Shown here: piece after piece, positions 23,741 to 34,886 of the stretch
Numbering within the stretch: the first letter of the stretch is position 1
How the letters are laid out: every line of letters starts with the position of its first letter
Source of the DNA: Limnoperna fortunei
Taxonomy: Eukaryota; Mollusca; Bivalvia; Mytilida; Modiolidae
DNA: 64,000 nucleotides
Direction of reading: 5' to 3'
Assembly: GCA_944474755.1 (NCBI GenBank)
Contig: OX104120.1
Location: 37,304,067-37,368,066 of the forward strand
Program-made: the position numbers and the translations under genes
Notes under the pieces: generated by a model
Database searches by the model: none
What the model saw: only the letters and a program-made list of their open reading frames with translations
What the model was told of the DNA's origin: nothing

Positions 23741-23868
23741 ATGAGGATTGCTAATTTTCCTGCCGAATGTCGACGGGTTCCAAAAGGTAATTAATTGGGC
23801 GTCCCTCCTGTTAAAATAGCTGAGAAATTCTTGAAGGTGGCGTTAAACAGCAATCAAACATACAAATA
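23741..23868 (+). mobile_element. Diverged SINE fragment
   Basis: 'gaggattgctaattttcctg' leads to 'ggcgttaaacagcaatcaaa' with internal deletions. Confidence 0.5.
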
Positions 23869-23904
23869 CCCCAACCGTTAACAAAAAGAAACATTTCTAA
23901 TGGT

Positions 23905-23995
23905 AGTCTGAAAATCTTCTACCATCTAAAGCCTTTTTGCGTGAGACCCTGCAAAACAGAAAGCGTTGGACGACATAGAATTCTCTGACTATTCA
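23905..23995. mobile_element. Foldback MITE-like element, family 1 (diverged)
   Basis: 'gtctgaaaatcttctaccat' and the right end 'gcgttggacgacatagaatt' match family 1 ends with many changes. Confidence 0.45.
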
Positions 23996-24171
23996 AATGG
24001 TTGTTAAAGTTATTATATTGTAATCTGTCCTGGTTAGGAAGGTCTTATTGTTATTAATCCTTTGATTTTTCGAGAACATTTTAAGCCGACACTGACCTGA
24101 AGGCAAACGGTATTATTTATGTATTACAAATTAAAAAAAAAGAATTTAAAGTTAAAATGGACAAGAAGTAT

Positions 24172-24635
24172 ATTTGCAGACCACAATCTTCAAAATATTT
24201 TTATTGTGTAAATGCAGCGACCTTTTCGTACTTATAACCAGTAACTTGGCTGCAGGCAAAACAGTTTCTAAATAACATATTTCAATCTGAACATTTTTTT
24301 TTCAATTGAACGAAACTATTTACCATCGTCCACAAGTTGTCTCCGTTTGTTTTGTAACGATCCGAATCTTATGCACGTAAACGTCGTTTGCGACTTGCAG
24401 CACCTTATAGACAACAATTTGCGGACCACGATGTTTAAGATTTAAGTGCTGCGACCTTTTCGTACTTTTAAACCAGCCACTAAGCTCCAGGCAATACAGG
24501 TTTGCTTATTTAACTTATCATTGACATATTCCACATTCGGAAACTGACAAAGGCATTTTTAATTGAACGAAAATATATTTACAATCGTCGACAATTCGTC
24601 TCCGTTTATATTTGTAATGATCTGAATCTTTATAA
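24172..24635. repeat. Diverged tandem duplication, period about 245 bp
   Basis: 'gcagcgaccttttcgtactt' and 'gctgcgaccttttcgtactt', then 'attgaacgaaa' and 'gtctccgttt', occur in the same order in two adjacent units that begin near 24172 and 24417. Confidence 0.65.
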
Positions 24636-25745
24636 ATCTTCATACATACATGTGAATACAGCACCATGCATGTCTGTTGGTGCGCCATATGTATTTTTAG
24701 ATGAGAAATGTTGAAAAGTTTCCAGAAATAAAGTACCTACACCAGCCTGAATAGTAATACTAATGTCAAACAAATGTTGTAATTACTGTTTCCTTTGGGA
24801 TTTCTGTTTTCTTCAATAAAAAGGAGTTTTGATAAATATTTTCGATAAGCCCAAGCAAAAGAAAACATAGAATATAATCTGTGGCACAAATAGCTGAAAC
24901 GAAGCCAGCAGTGTTGGTGTGAAAACCAATTTTGCGGCAGCATAGAAATGGGGTTGGGGTTGTTCCTCAGTAGCTTTGGAATTGAATTGAAAAAAAAACA
25001 GCATATGTGATTAACTTACAAAGGAAATGAAAACTTACCACTTACGTTCAAAGGGTGTTCATTTGCCATATCTGACGCCTTGCTTACAAAATTACTTGAC
25101 TTGGGGAGTTTTTTACGTCCTACACCGACAACTTAATGCCCTTGGTCGGACGGCTTACAAAATTACTCTGCTGACTTACAATTATATTGGACCCCCCTGG
25201 GGTAGAGAGACCTGTGACATTACATAACAATATAACTGAGAACAATACAATAAGCGCTTACAGATTAACAGCAGACATACAAACATGCAATTAGCGGTTA
25301 CAGATTAACAATAGACATAATTGAAGAACGGAAGTACCTGCTAATAGCGGATAGAAACGAAGAAAGGAAAGATTGTCTCTAAATAATGTGGACATTTAGG
25401 GATTAAAACCAGGTGTCAATAAATTAAGTAAAAGAACTAATGTTAAAGCTGAAATTATGAAGTCCAAACATCCGAAATGAAAACAACGTTTTCTTTTGTT
25501 ACAATGAATTGCTGAACCCGCATCAAAGTACATGCTGAGAGCATTGTTTTTAGTTTCACAAATGGACACACTCACACTGTATCATTGAATTTCTCCTTAG
25601 ATTAACATAATAATCTCTTCATTCTGTTGTAGATGCACCCCCCCCCCCCGAAAAAAAACAAAAATAAAAAAAAACAAAACAAAAAACCCCCCAAAAACTA
25701 TACACCATAATGGGTGCAGGATAACTCGGCCCGTCTACTGAGGCA
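24636..25745. other. Intergenic, nothing firm
   Basis: It contains a short direct repeat of 'cggttacagattaacaatag' type near 25255-25318, C/A-rich low complexity near 25636-25700, and a gc-containing 'aactcgg' patch near 25722. Confidence 0.4.
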
Positions 25746-25859
25746 ACTCGGACCCTTCGACCGAATCCTCTGTCCTCTGTCGTCCAAAGATTTTTTTTAA
25801 TTGATGGAAGCGTGAAATCAAAGTCTTAAAAGCGTTGGACGACAGAGAATTGTCGGACT
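25746..25859. mobile_element. Foldback MITE-like element, family 1
   Basis: The left end 'ctctgtcgtccaaag' and right end 'gcgttggacgacagagaatt' are inverted copies. The internal 'gaagcgtgaaatcaaagtct' also matches the copy at 447. Confidence 0.6.
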
Positions 25860-25895
25860 TCTCTTATTAGAAAACAAAAGCAAAGAAAAGGGAAA

Positions 25896-26374
25896 TCCTA
25901 TTTTTAATAAAAATGTCTTAAAGTTTTTAATAATGTGATCAGATCGGTACTACCCAATTAAAAATATATGACATCATTATTAAAAATTTTAATTAAATAA
26001 CTTTTTTGTTTAGATAGTCATATATACATGTAACCATCATTACCTTCCTGTAATTTTTTTCACTTGTTCTTGCCAGCCATTACACCGAAGACATGCACGG
26101 CTTTTTATAACTTTGCACCAGCATTTCTTCTTAACCTTTTAAGAAGAAATGCTGGTGCAAAGTTATAAAAAGCCGTGCATGTCTTCGGTGTAATGACTGG
26201 CAAGAACAAGTGAAAAAAATTACAGGAAGGTAATCGTTACATGTATATATGACTATCTAAACAAAAAAGTTATTTAATTAAAATTTTTAATAATGATGTC
26301 ATATATTTTTAATTGGGTAGTACCGATCTGATCACATTATTAAAAACTGTAAGACTTTTTTATTAAAAATAGGG
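25896..26374. repeat. Large near-perfect inverted repeat (about 238-bp arms)
   Basis: Arms of about 238 bp meet at a 4-base centre (cctt at 26135-26138). I see only about three substitutions and one small indel between them. The right arm ends exactly where the SINE at 26375 begins. See the next entry for its likely origin. Confidence 0.9.
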
Positions 26375-26874
26375 ATCCGGGTGGCTAAAAGAATAGACCG
26401 CAGTCGCGCTAGCTTGTCGTAAAAGGCGACTAAATAGCGCCCAGTACCCTGATCGGCGTGTCAGGTCGGTTTGCCTAAAGACCGACTGGGATGTGTGCCC
26501 CAGGTGGTTGAATGGGGTACCCCTGGCAAGCTGGGGTTGTCAGGCCATAATACGGAAAACCTGTCCGCAAACCATATTAGTGCACCGTGTTGGGAAAAAT
26601 GCCACCTTCCTCGCACGTTAAAGAACGCTGCTGTAGTATTCGCTATGAGTAGGGATTTCGATCCCGCTACAGGAGGCTAAATTGCCCGACCCTATCCATC
26701 CTCCCATTTGCCAGTGGCAATCTAAAATCCGTTACCCCTATTTTTCCTTGTGTCCCATCCCATTTTCATTCATCATCATTTCATGTTCATTTTATCATCC
26801 ATTTCATGTTCATCGCCTGAATATAGCTGAAATATTGCTGCTCGGGCGTTAAACACCATTAATCAATCAATCAA
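26375..26874 (+). mobile_element. Long SINE (second family) with inverted target copy at its 5' end
   Basis: The head begins 'gatccgggtggctaaaagaa' and contains the hairpin 'gtcgtaaaaggcgac'. The tail contains 'atatagctgaaatattgctg' and 'gggcgttaaacaccatt', then (caat)n. That tail resembles the tRNA-headed SINE tail, so both may use the same LINE machinery. The 13-mer 'tcttaacctttta' stands at 26129-26141 and again right after the tail at 26875-26887. The inserted unit therefore appears to be the inverted arm (26142-26374) plus this SINE. Confidence 0.75.
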
Positions 26875-26887
26875 TCTTAACCTTTTA

Positions 26888-27109
26888 GACATGTATTCAA
26901 TTCAGTTATGTGAATAGCTTATCAGTTTAACAAAGGTATAAAACGGGTTCTTGACAGCTGTACATTCATTATACCACGTCTTTGCTTTTAGTAGGATATC
27001 TATTTGAGCGTCGGTACTAAATATGATGTTAATTGTTTTTCTTTCTAATTGATCATGAAAATAAACCATAAACGAATTTCACTATATCTCACATAATTAC
27101 AAAATGTAC
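26888..27109. other. Intergenic spacer
   Basis: Nothing recognised. Confidence 0.4.
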
Positions 27110-27118
27110 CAAAAATAT

Positions 27119-28081
27119 GGCATGGTTTATTTTATGGAGTGGAGTGATGGAGTGGAGCCATGGAGTGAGTGATGGAGTGGAGTCGAGGATTGGAGTGTGG
27201 AGTTTTAGAGTTTTTTATTTTAATTTTAATTTTTATCGATTGCGTAATCTAGTGGAGATACATGATGTTTCGTAACATACACAACTTTAGTTTTGAATTA
27301 TGTTATTGTTCATTTACAAAGTCAATTTATTAGGGAATATATTAATCACTATACCTCGAAATAATATGTACTGTTGATATTTTGACCAGCACTATAATTT
27401 GTTTATAAAATGTCTATACTTGTTTTTAATTCTGCTTTAAAATATTTCAAATAGCATGACATTTAGCCCATAAAACTTTTGAAAAGTTATAAAAGATCAA
27501 GAAAGCCAGCAATTAGACAGTTCTAATATTTTACATCACTCAACAGTGCAATTACTAATGTTTATTTTCTTATCAACAAGCATTGCGTGAAAAGTAAAGA
27601 CAACTATTTCGTTGCAAGTCTAATACACTGAGAGACATTAAACCTTTCTTAAATTATGTTTATTTGAAGCGATTGGAGTCTGTTCAAATTCATATCAACC
27701 AATTTTAAGTTTGTTTGACAAGTATCATTCTACAATACAAACTGGTTGTATTTCTATTGCCTAAAACAAAAATAAATAAATACAACATACTTCAATAGTA
27801 TTTTACATTTAAGTTGTTTATAGTTTGGAGTATACTTTAAAGATATTTTTTATAACCTGAGCTTATGGTGATAATAAAAATAGATATTACTAATACAAGT
27901 TGTAAAAACATCGACTGAAACAGGATCGCTATGTAGTAGTTGTCTGTGTGTCACTCTGTGTGTATGTTATGAAAAATCATTTATCTGCACTACATTGCCC
28001 CTAAAAACAAACACACTGTTTCACTTAAAAAAATTCAATTGACTCCACTCCATGACTCCACTCCATAAAATAAACCATGCC
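27119..28081. mobile_element. Non-autonomous DNA transposon, 963 bp, long TIRs
   Basis: The terminal inverted repeats are 39 bp with one mismatch. They begin 'ggcatggtttattttatgga' and continue into 'gtggagt' subrepeats. A perfect 9-bp direct repeat 'caaaaatat' flanks both sides (27110-27118 and 28082-28090). It holds no transposase frame. A 9-bp target duplication with long TIRs fits Mutator-like elements best. An 8-bp hAT-type duplication is a less good alternative. Confidence 0.8.
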
Positions 28082-28099
28082 CAAAAATATACGGTTCCA

Positions 28100-28192
28100 T
28101 TTGTCTTATTGTACGATCCGAGTTGCAATTCGGTCCGAGTTGTCCTTATATACGATCCGAGTTGTCTTCGGGGCGAGTTGTCTTACATTTGT
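28100..28192. repeat. Short 'gatccgagttgtc' repeat cluster
   Basis: 'acgatccgagttg' or a variant occurs three to four times in 90 bp. A related inverted form (aactcggcc, aactcggac) is near 25722-25754. Confidence 0.45.
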
Positions 28193-28195
28193 AAA

Positions 28196-28258
28196 TTCAC
28201 CATAATATAGCTGAAAAATACTGATGTGGGATTAAACCCTATTAAAAAAACCAAAGAA
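28196..28258 (+). mobile_element. SINE tail fragment
   Basis: 'ataatatagctgaaaaatac' then 'gggattaaaccctatt' corresponds to the shared SINE tail. Confidence 0.45.
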
Positions 28259-28492
28259 TTTGGTCTTTTTAAATAGTAATAATAATATTTTATTGTCAAA
28301 TAAATCACGTTTTAAATGATTCGTGACAGAAAACAAAACAAAGAGAAAACAAACAAATAACGACAAAATAAAGTCTATGAGTCTCCTATCCTTCTGATGA
28401 GCGTTTTATAAAGGAGGCAAGACTCTGAGTTTGCCGAAAATATGTCTGAGGGAGTATTTTAATTAAATTGTCTTATAAATAAACTACAGGGT

Positions 28493-28601
28493 GCTGTTTC
28501 ATAAAGAGATCGTTAGCTTAACGTGCACGTTATCACATTTACATTGCATTGGATAACGAGCACTTTAATTAGCGATCGCTTTGTGAAACGGCACCCTGAT
28601 C
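28493..28601. mobile_element. Foldback MITE-like element, family 2 (complete)
   Basis: About 109 bp. 'gggtgctgtttcataaagag' and 'atcgttagcttaacgtgc' on the left pair with 'tttaattagcgatcgctttg' and 'tgaaacggcaccct' on the right. Confidence 0.65.
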
Positions 28602-28705
28602 TGTATTGAAGCCGAATCCTCTACATTAATGGCGAAATTACGTATAATATATACACAGTTTTTCTAATTCGGTCGACTTTGCGGATTCTGCGGTTTTTTT
28701 TTGCG

Positions 28706-28860
28706 TGTGTTTCAGCAATTGTTCATTTGCATTAGTTTTTGTTCGAGGAGGAAGCCGGAGTCGTGGCCGGAGTAGCCTTGTAAAATTAAATTTGGGAGTC
28801 GAGTGCACCCTGCATGCAGTAAAGCTCGAACTCACATTCGCATTGAAAGGCACGATATCA
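28706..28860 (-). mobile_element. tRNA-derived SINE, internally rearranged
   Basis: On the minus strand, 'gttcgagctttactgcatgc' and 'gggtgcactcgactccc' mark the head region and 'ccggcttcctcctcg' the body. Confidence 0.55.
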
Positions 28861-28938
28861 ATAAATCTAACAACTAGGCTTATCAGAGGCTTTTCGGCGT
28901 GTTCCTGTGGTAATGTATTTCCAGTTAGTCCCACGCCA

Positions 28939-28982
28939 AAAAAAAAAAAAAAACGTTGGACGGCAGAGGATTCTAGGACCAA
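28939..28982. mobile_element. Family 1 MITE right end
   Basis: 'cgttggacggcagaggattc' follows a 15-A run. The left half is not visible nearby. Confidence 0.5.
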
Positions 28983-30274
28983 TTTCCAGATTGCATTGTA
29001 AAAATAACTCTCTTTTTTATACATATTATAAGCTGTATTCACAAGGTCCTCATTTTAACGTGGTATCATTGTCCCCTTTGACAAATGTGCTTAATTTTTT
29101 ATACAATAAAACATTATTCTTTAAAATAAATATATGACAATTACTTAATGATCAAATTTTTCCTTCCCCGTGAAAATCACGTGATAGATGACGGCGGGAT
29201 ATAATACTGACAGGTTGTCAACAGTGCATGTACGAGGAAAGGCAAATAGAAGAAAATGTCAGTAAAAATCGGCATGCGGCGAGGCTTAGGTACCAGAGAA
29301 TCAAGTAAGTTCTCCATAGCGCAGAAAAAACCAGAACTTTTATCTTATGTATGTAAAGCGATCCAGACGGTCTGTATATTTTAACGATTTTTTTGTGATG
29401 TACAGTACACATCGTAAACAGTGATTGTGAATGTCTCCGTCACCTGACACCTTGTGACAAAAATAGCTGCTCTGTTCTGACAGTAAATCATATGTTTACT
29501 ATATTTTTAAAGGAAATAATTTCTTTACAGAGACATAGTAAAAGCTAGACCTATACCAGTATAATATTTATTGTTGTTATTGTTAAAAGTGGCACCATGG
29601 TCATTACACAAAAATTTATTCAATCATGGCCTTCGGCACGTGAGTCATAACAATTTTTTTATTAATATTCAAATAAAAAAATACCAATTACCGTCTTGAC
29701 ACGTGGGTCAACATATTTTGTATGTAAATTGAAATTTACCCACTTGTTGGTTAAAAGAGTTATGGCCCCTGCATATTTTTTGACATAGTGTTACTGTTAC
29801 TAGTAGAGTTTATAACATTATTTAAGAATTGAATGCAATATTTTTATGTTCCATTGGTGAGTAAAAGCGTGAAGCAAAGGACATTTTGTATTATAACTAT
29901 AAAAATCGTGCAAATGAATTTTTTGTTGACTCCAGTTGCATGTTTACTGATGCAGCTTTCATCAAGGAAACACTTGTTCTTGACTATTATTGACTGTTTA
30001 AACTGTTTTTTTTAAGGCACTAAAGTGTTCTTAAATAACCAATCAAATGCATTGAATTGCATTATATCAGAAGGATAATAACATACTAGTACCTTTGTTT
30101 TACACACAGCCAGCATTTTTTGGTTAACTAGATAGATTTTTTCATAGTCAACAGATAAATTAATAATACATTGTATGTCATTCAGTTTTTATTGGAAGAG
30201 ACCATCATGGCCCCTTTAAATCCTAATTATCTCCCATATAATGACCATTCAAATGGGACTAAGTTTGTCACTTG
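28983..30274. other. Intergenic, mostly nothing
   Basis: Apart from the weak exon candidate at 29256, I see no gene. A short pair 'gacacgtgggtcaa' / 'cacgtgagtca' lies near 29635-29710. Confidence 0.35.
29256..29304 (+). CDS. Weak candidate alternative first exon
   Basis: An ATG opens 16 codons (MSVKIGMRRGLGTRES) plus one base before 'gtaagttc', a strong donor, in phase 1. It would be compatible in phase with gene C exon 2, where it would create a Met codon. The local sequence is richer in G+C than its surroundings. It may be an alternative 5' exon of gene C, the start of an unseen gene, or chance. There is no homology to the other first exons. Confidence 0.15.
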
Positions 30275-30526
30275 GAGCTAAGGTAGTTGGTCTACTGTTG
30301 ATCATGTGGTCTGTCAACACTGAGGTTGTAGGTTCGAATCTCACTGCAGGCAGGGTGCGCTAGACTCTTTATCTTAATTGACAAGGATTGCCAGGTTTCC
30401 TACCAAAAGGCAGTGGGGGTCTTCAGGTACTCCGGCTTTCTCACCCAATAAAAACTGGATGGTATTAGTCTCGATATTGCTTAAAAATGACTGAAAGTGG
30501 AGTTTAATGTCATTCAAACAGACAGT
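30275..30526 (+). mobile_element. tRNA-derived SINE, near full length
   Basis: 'gagctaaggtagttggtcta', 'gttgtaggttcgaatctcac', 'attgacaaggattgccaggt', 'caataaaaactggatggtat' and a degraded tail 'ggagtttaatgtcattcaaa' are in order. Confidence 0.8.
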
Positions 30527-32019
30527 GTAAAGCATGATCACTGGCTACTCAATTCATTGATTATTGAGAAACATATTTTCTTTTATTGCTATCAATTTTT
30601 TGCAGTACAAGTACTGAGTAGTGATAAGTGTGCTATACATTACTGGTTTTTACAAATCTTTTCTACTGCACTGTGTAGACAATGTGATCTCAGAGTTACA
30701 ATAGAAGGGACAAAAAGTCTTTGAAGAAAAAACTTATTGTTGTGTATTCCAGGGAATAAAAAAAAAAATTTTACTTTCTAACCTACAGTTGTTTTGCTGT
30801 TAAAATGTTTTTTGTAGTCCTGTATGATAAATTTGATTCCGGTTCTGTAATTCTTATCACAGCGTAGAACGAATAATTGTACCCTCACTTTTGTTTTGGT
30901 TAATTCAACATATCACAAAACTAACTTCGAATTATAACGTCAGTAAAATTTGGTAATCACAGCACTACATGTAAACTTCCAGTTTTTAGCACAAAAAGTA
31001 TTGCAGATGAAGTGAGAATATTTTAGTGGTCTTTTTGGGTTATAAATAATTTTGTTGGACAATCATGAAGAAAAATTTAAAAATAAAATTAAGCTAGTTT
31101 TTAGACAAGAGTTCTAGAATTTAAACTCTATCATGTCTATAGAATTTGACATTTACGTAGGTGTACTGTGGGTTGATACAGAATTGAAAAAGTGATTAGC
31201 AAATGTGAATATTGTTAAATTTCTTACTTTTAACTAAATGCTTCAGTGCTTTTGAGGAATTTTATTATAAATATTGTTAATGAAGTTTGAAAACAATTGC
31301 CTTTGACAATGACAGATTAAAGTTACTGCTAGAGAAATCAATTCAGTATAAATATGTTGAATTGCCTACAGTTGCCGATCTACGATTTTTCCGAAAGGAT
31401 GGGGTGTCCACTCTGGACTAATTTTATTTAGCACGAGGGTATTGGATGATGCTGCTTTGTAAAGCAGGGTCAGGGTGCTACTAAAACAAATAATGAAATT
31501 TTTGCTGGTTGCATGATTTTTGAAGTAGGTGATTAGCTTGGTGTGATAAACGGAGGTTAAGGTCAGGTAGACTTGAACCATTATACACTGTAACTGAGAA
31601 TGTTAACCTTTTCACTACCCGACTTGAGAGCACAAGATTGAAGTACATGTAGGTGGTTAATCTTTTGACATAAACAGAGGTTAAAATCAAAGTAGATTTG
31701 ACCACTACTTGATCTACAAAATGTAAGTTCAGTGTAAAAATAGTTATAGAAGATTCCACTAAACAAAAATGTGCTCGGAGAACTAATGTAAATTTCATAT
31801 TCATCAGACTGCTTAGTCTGACATTATCTTCATCTCTGTGTATATTGCATGTGCACTAATCTCAGTGTGATAAGTCAAACGTGAAATTTGACAACAATTT
31901 ATCAATTTCATTTTTAGAATTGTGTTTTTACAGCAAAATTAAAAAAAATATATACCAGTCCTGAAAGGGTAGAAATGTTAAAGTAGGAAAATATATTGAC
32001 ATTGTAATAGAACTTGAGT
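30527..32019. other. Intergenic, nothing firm
   Basis: A/T-rich sequence. 'ttgacataaacagaggtta' near 31664 and 'ggtgtgataaacggaggtta' near 31540 are parts of a loose duplication around 31500-31720. Confidence 0.35.
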
Positions 32020-32290
32020 GGGCGTAAGTGTCAGAGGGTATAGGTAGCAAGTCATCTTCTATTGATCACATGCCTGTCAACACTCATTGTTGTTGTAAGT
32101 TTGAGCCCTAGTGCAACCTTGGTGTGCTTGGATCGAACCCAGATTAATAATGATTGTCAGTTTTACTGCAGAATGTCGTGGTTTTTGTCCAGGTTCTTCG
32201 GCTTCTTTCCCCAATAAAAATGGACCCAGGCCATGATAAAGATGAAAGTAGCATTAAATCGCATGCAAACAAACAAAAACAAACAATTTC
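32020..32290 (+). mobile_element. tRNA-derived SINE, diverged full-length copy
   Basis: 'cttctattgatcacatgcct', 'gtaagtttgagccct', 'taataatgattgtcagtttt', 'caataaaaatggacccaggc' and a caaa tail are present. Confidence 0.7.
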
Positions 32291-32569
32291 TTTGGTGTCA
32301 AATGTGTTGTGTTGTTTTTTTTGCACCTGCAGAAAATGTCTGCTCCAAGGTGACAATCAGATAAACATGATGACCTTCTCTAAAAGTTTTATGAAATTGA
32401 TGTCTAATCCATGCTGTCAGTCATTGTTCAAAAATAATGCTGTCATCAATTAAATTGTGAAAAAATTCTAAACATGTGTCATGGTAAATGACTATTATTA
32501 AGTAGATATTTAAATCAAAATATAACAGATTTGGGGTTGTGAGAGGGGAGGGACAAAGCTTCTCAGCAG

Positions 32570-32668
32570 TAATGGTAGGTGGGCTGTCTCCCCATTAAAA
32601 AAAAAGATCTGATAGAATAGCTGCTAAATTGCTCAAATTAATTGGCATTAAATCCTTGTTAAAAAAAG
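32570..32668 (+). mobile_element. Diverged SINE tail
   Basis: 'ctgtctccccattaaaaaaa' then 'aatagctgctaaattgctc' and 'ggcattaaatcc' follow SINE order. Confidence 0.4.
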
Positions 32669-32980
32669 GAAATTTGACATCAAATGAGTTTTCACTGGCT
32701 CTTTTAAAATGCAGCAGCAGTTTTAAGTAATTCAGATTTATGCTTATTTGTGACTAGTCTTCCATTCATTGTACAGTACATGTAGGTGAGAAAGCTGTCT
32801 TTCTTTTGTCCAGTGATCAAGGGTAATATGAAAATGCCTGAAGCAGTACATTAAATAAGGTTTAAAATGTGTCATTTATATCGTCATTTATATCGTCTTT
32901 TCAGGTGATTTCATTTTTTTGTACATGTATATATATGTGTATATTTATGTATTCAAACGTACATGTATTCAGCATACTGT

Positions 32981-33078
32981 TAGTCCAAGAATCCTCTGCT
33001 GTCCAACACTTTTTTTTTCTTTCTTTTCTTTTCTCAAGAAAAAAAAAATGCTTTGGACGGCAGAGGATTCTTGGATTA
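32981..33078. mobile_element. Foldback MITE-like element, family 1 (best copy)
   Basis: The left end 'tagtccaagaatcctctgct' with 'gtccaacac' pairs with the right end 'ctttggacggcagaggattc' followed by 'ttggatta'. The loop is T/C- and A-rich. Confidence 0.7.
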
Positions 33079-34658
33079 CATACATGTTATTTTAATAATT
33101 TAATAGGCCAGTTGTATGATTTCCAGAATTGTAAAAAGATCTACCATCATATAACAATATATTTTCTATCTTAATCTGTCAACACAAAATAACTTAATGA
33201 ATATTTTTCAATAAACACAAGTTTTTTTCTTTTAGTTTTTCAACAAATACTAAAATACATTTTTTTGACATATTGTGACCAGTGTACACTTGTTCACTGC
33301 ATAACACAGTTATTTTGAAAAAAATGGCTCCCTTTTTCTATGTCATTAGTTTTTCAACTCTGGTTTTTTAAGGAGTAATAACAAAACATATTTTCTTCAT
33401 CAAGTGATAAAATTTCGGTTCTGTACTTAGTATACACCCACGTAGCAGATCATATCAGGAACCTATAAATCAAGTTATACTATAGTCACAGATCATATTA
33501 AATGTGGGCAACAGTTTTGTAATTTTGTATTCATGAATAGAGAAAATATTTTCTGTTGTCATCAGAATAACCCAAACAATTTAGTTTTTGTAATTTTACA
33601 ATTTACAAAGATAAAAACACATTCTGTAAATTATCTGTGAATAAATATATGAGGTCAAAAGAAGCTTCTATCCATGGCGATGATTTTTTTCCCATCCTCT
33701 GATAGAAAATATTTTTGAGCCAATCAAAAGTTATTATTCTTGTACAATTCTTTGATTTTATTATAATTATCACCCTGTTTCCATAAGAAGAATAGGGGTA
33801 TACTGTTCGTAACCATCAAATGACATATTTTTCTCATCAATAATAGGTAAAGTACTATGACATTGTTAATAACTTTGTATGATCATAACATATTTTGAGA
33901 GTTACCTCTGTTAAGTTATAGAGGCCGGGGAGAGGGAACTCCAGGGAGCATACATGTAGCTCATAGTAACTTGTTTGTAAATATTTTGAACAGTATGTTA
34001 TGTAATTGGTAATATTTCGCACAGAACAAGACATGCTAAATCCACTGAATTATAAATTTTATTTGCAGAACATAAGTTTAATCAAGTCCTAGGAATATTT
34101 ACAAGTCGAACTTCTGTTTAATCTTTTAAGTGGTAAAGTACCCTGAAGCAAAACATGGCAATTGTCAAATATTAAGAATGTGTCACCTAAGTACTAATTA
34201 CCTATTGTTACTAATTAGTTTGGCTTAATTGGCCAGCATTTTAAATTTCTTTAGTACTGATTGTCCAACTTCTAAATTCCTCATTGTCCAACATGATTTT
34301 GTCTGCTTATAATCATCAAATAATTTGATTATTTTTTTAATAATATATATTAGAAAAGATAAGTAAAGTAAAATTTAAGTAATTCTATTTTATAAAAAAA
34401 ATAAACTTAAGAATCTTATTTTTGAAAAAAAACCATGTTTATTACAGATTTTTTATCTTTATTTCATGTTTTCAAGAATAAAATTTTGTAATATGTTTTA
34501 AGACAGTAGATGTTGGGGTTGGTGTTATTTTTGACACTCAGTACCACTGCAATGATGTTCCCACAGTCTAACACAGGCCATGATGCAAATGGATTTAGAT
34601 TCAGGCAACACATGCACAGTGACTGAAAATGCAAAACTACTGGTTCATTCCGTCAAGG
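33079..34658. other. Intergenic, nothing firm
   Basis: A/T-rich sequence with no supported gene. Confidence 0.4.
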
Positions 34659-34886
34659 AGGGGCCTCGGTGAAAAGTGGTTAAAGTAGTTGGCCTACTAT
34701 TGATCACAAGGTTTGTCAACACTGATTGCAGGTTCGATTCTCTACTCCAAGCTTAACTGACAAGGATGGCCAGTTTTCCTGTTCTCTCTGTGTACTCTGG
34801 CTTCCTCCCCAATAAAAACTGGATGCTGTTATATAGCTGAAAAACTGCTGCAAATGGCTTTAAACACTATCAAACAAACAAAAAAT
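34659..34886 (+). mobile_element. tRNA-derived SINE
   Basis: 'gggcctcggtgaaaagtggt', 'attgcaggttcgattctcta', 'caataaaaactggatgctgt' and 'ggctttaaacactatcaaac' are in order, with a 20- to 30-bp deletion after the head. Confidence 0.75.

Noticed and set aside
28638..29042. Minus-strand open frame of 134 codons
   Set aside because: It crosses a SINE fragment, an A-run and a MITE end, so it is a composite of repeats.
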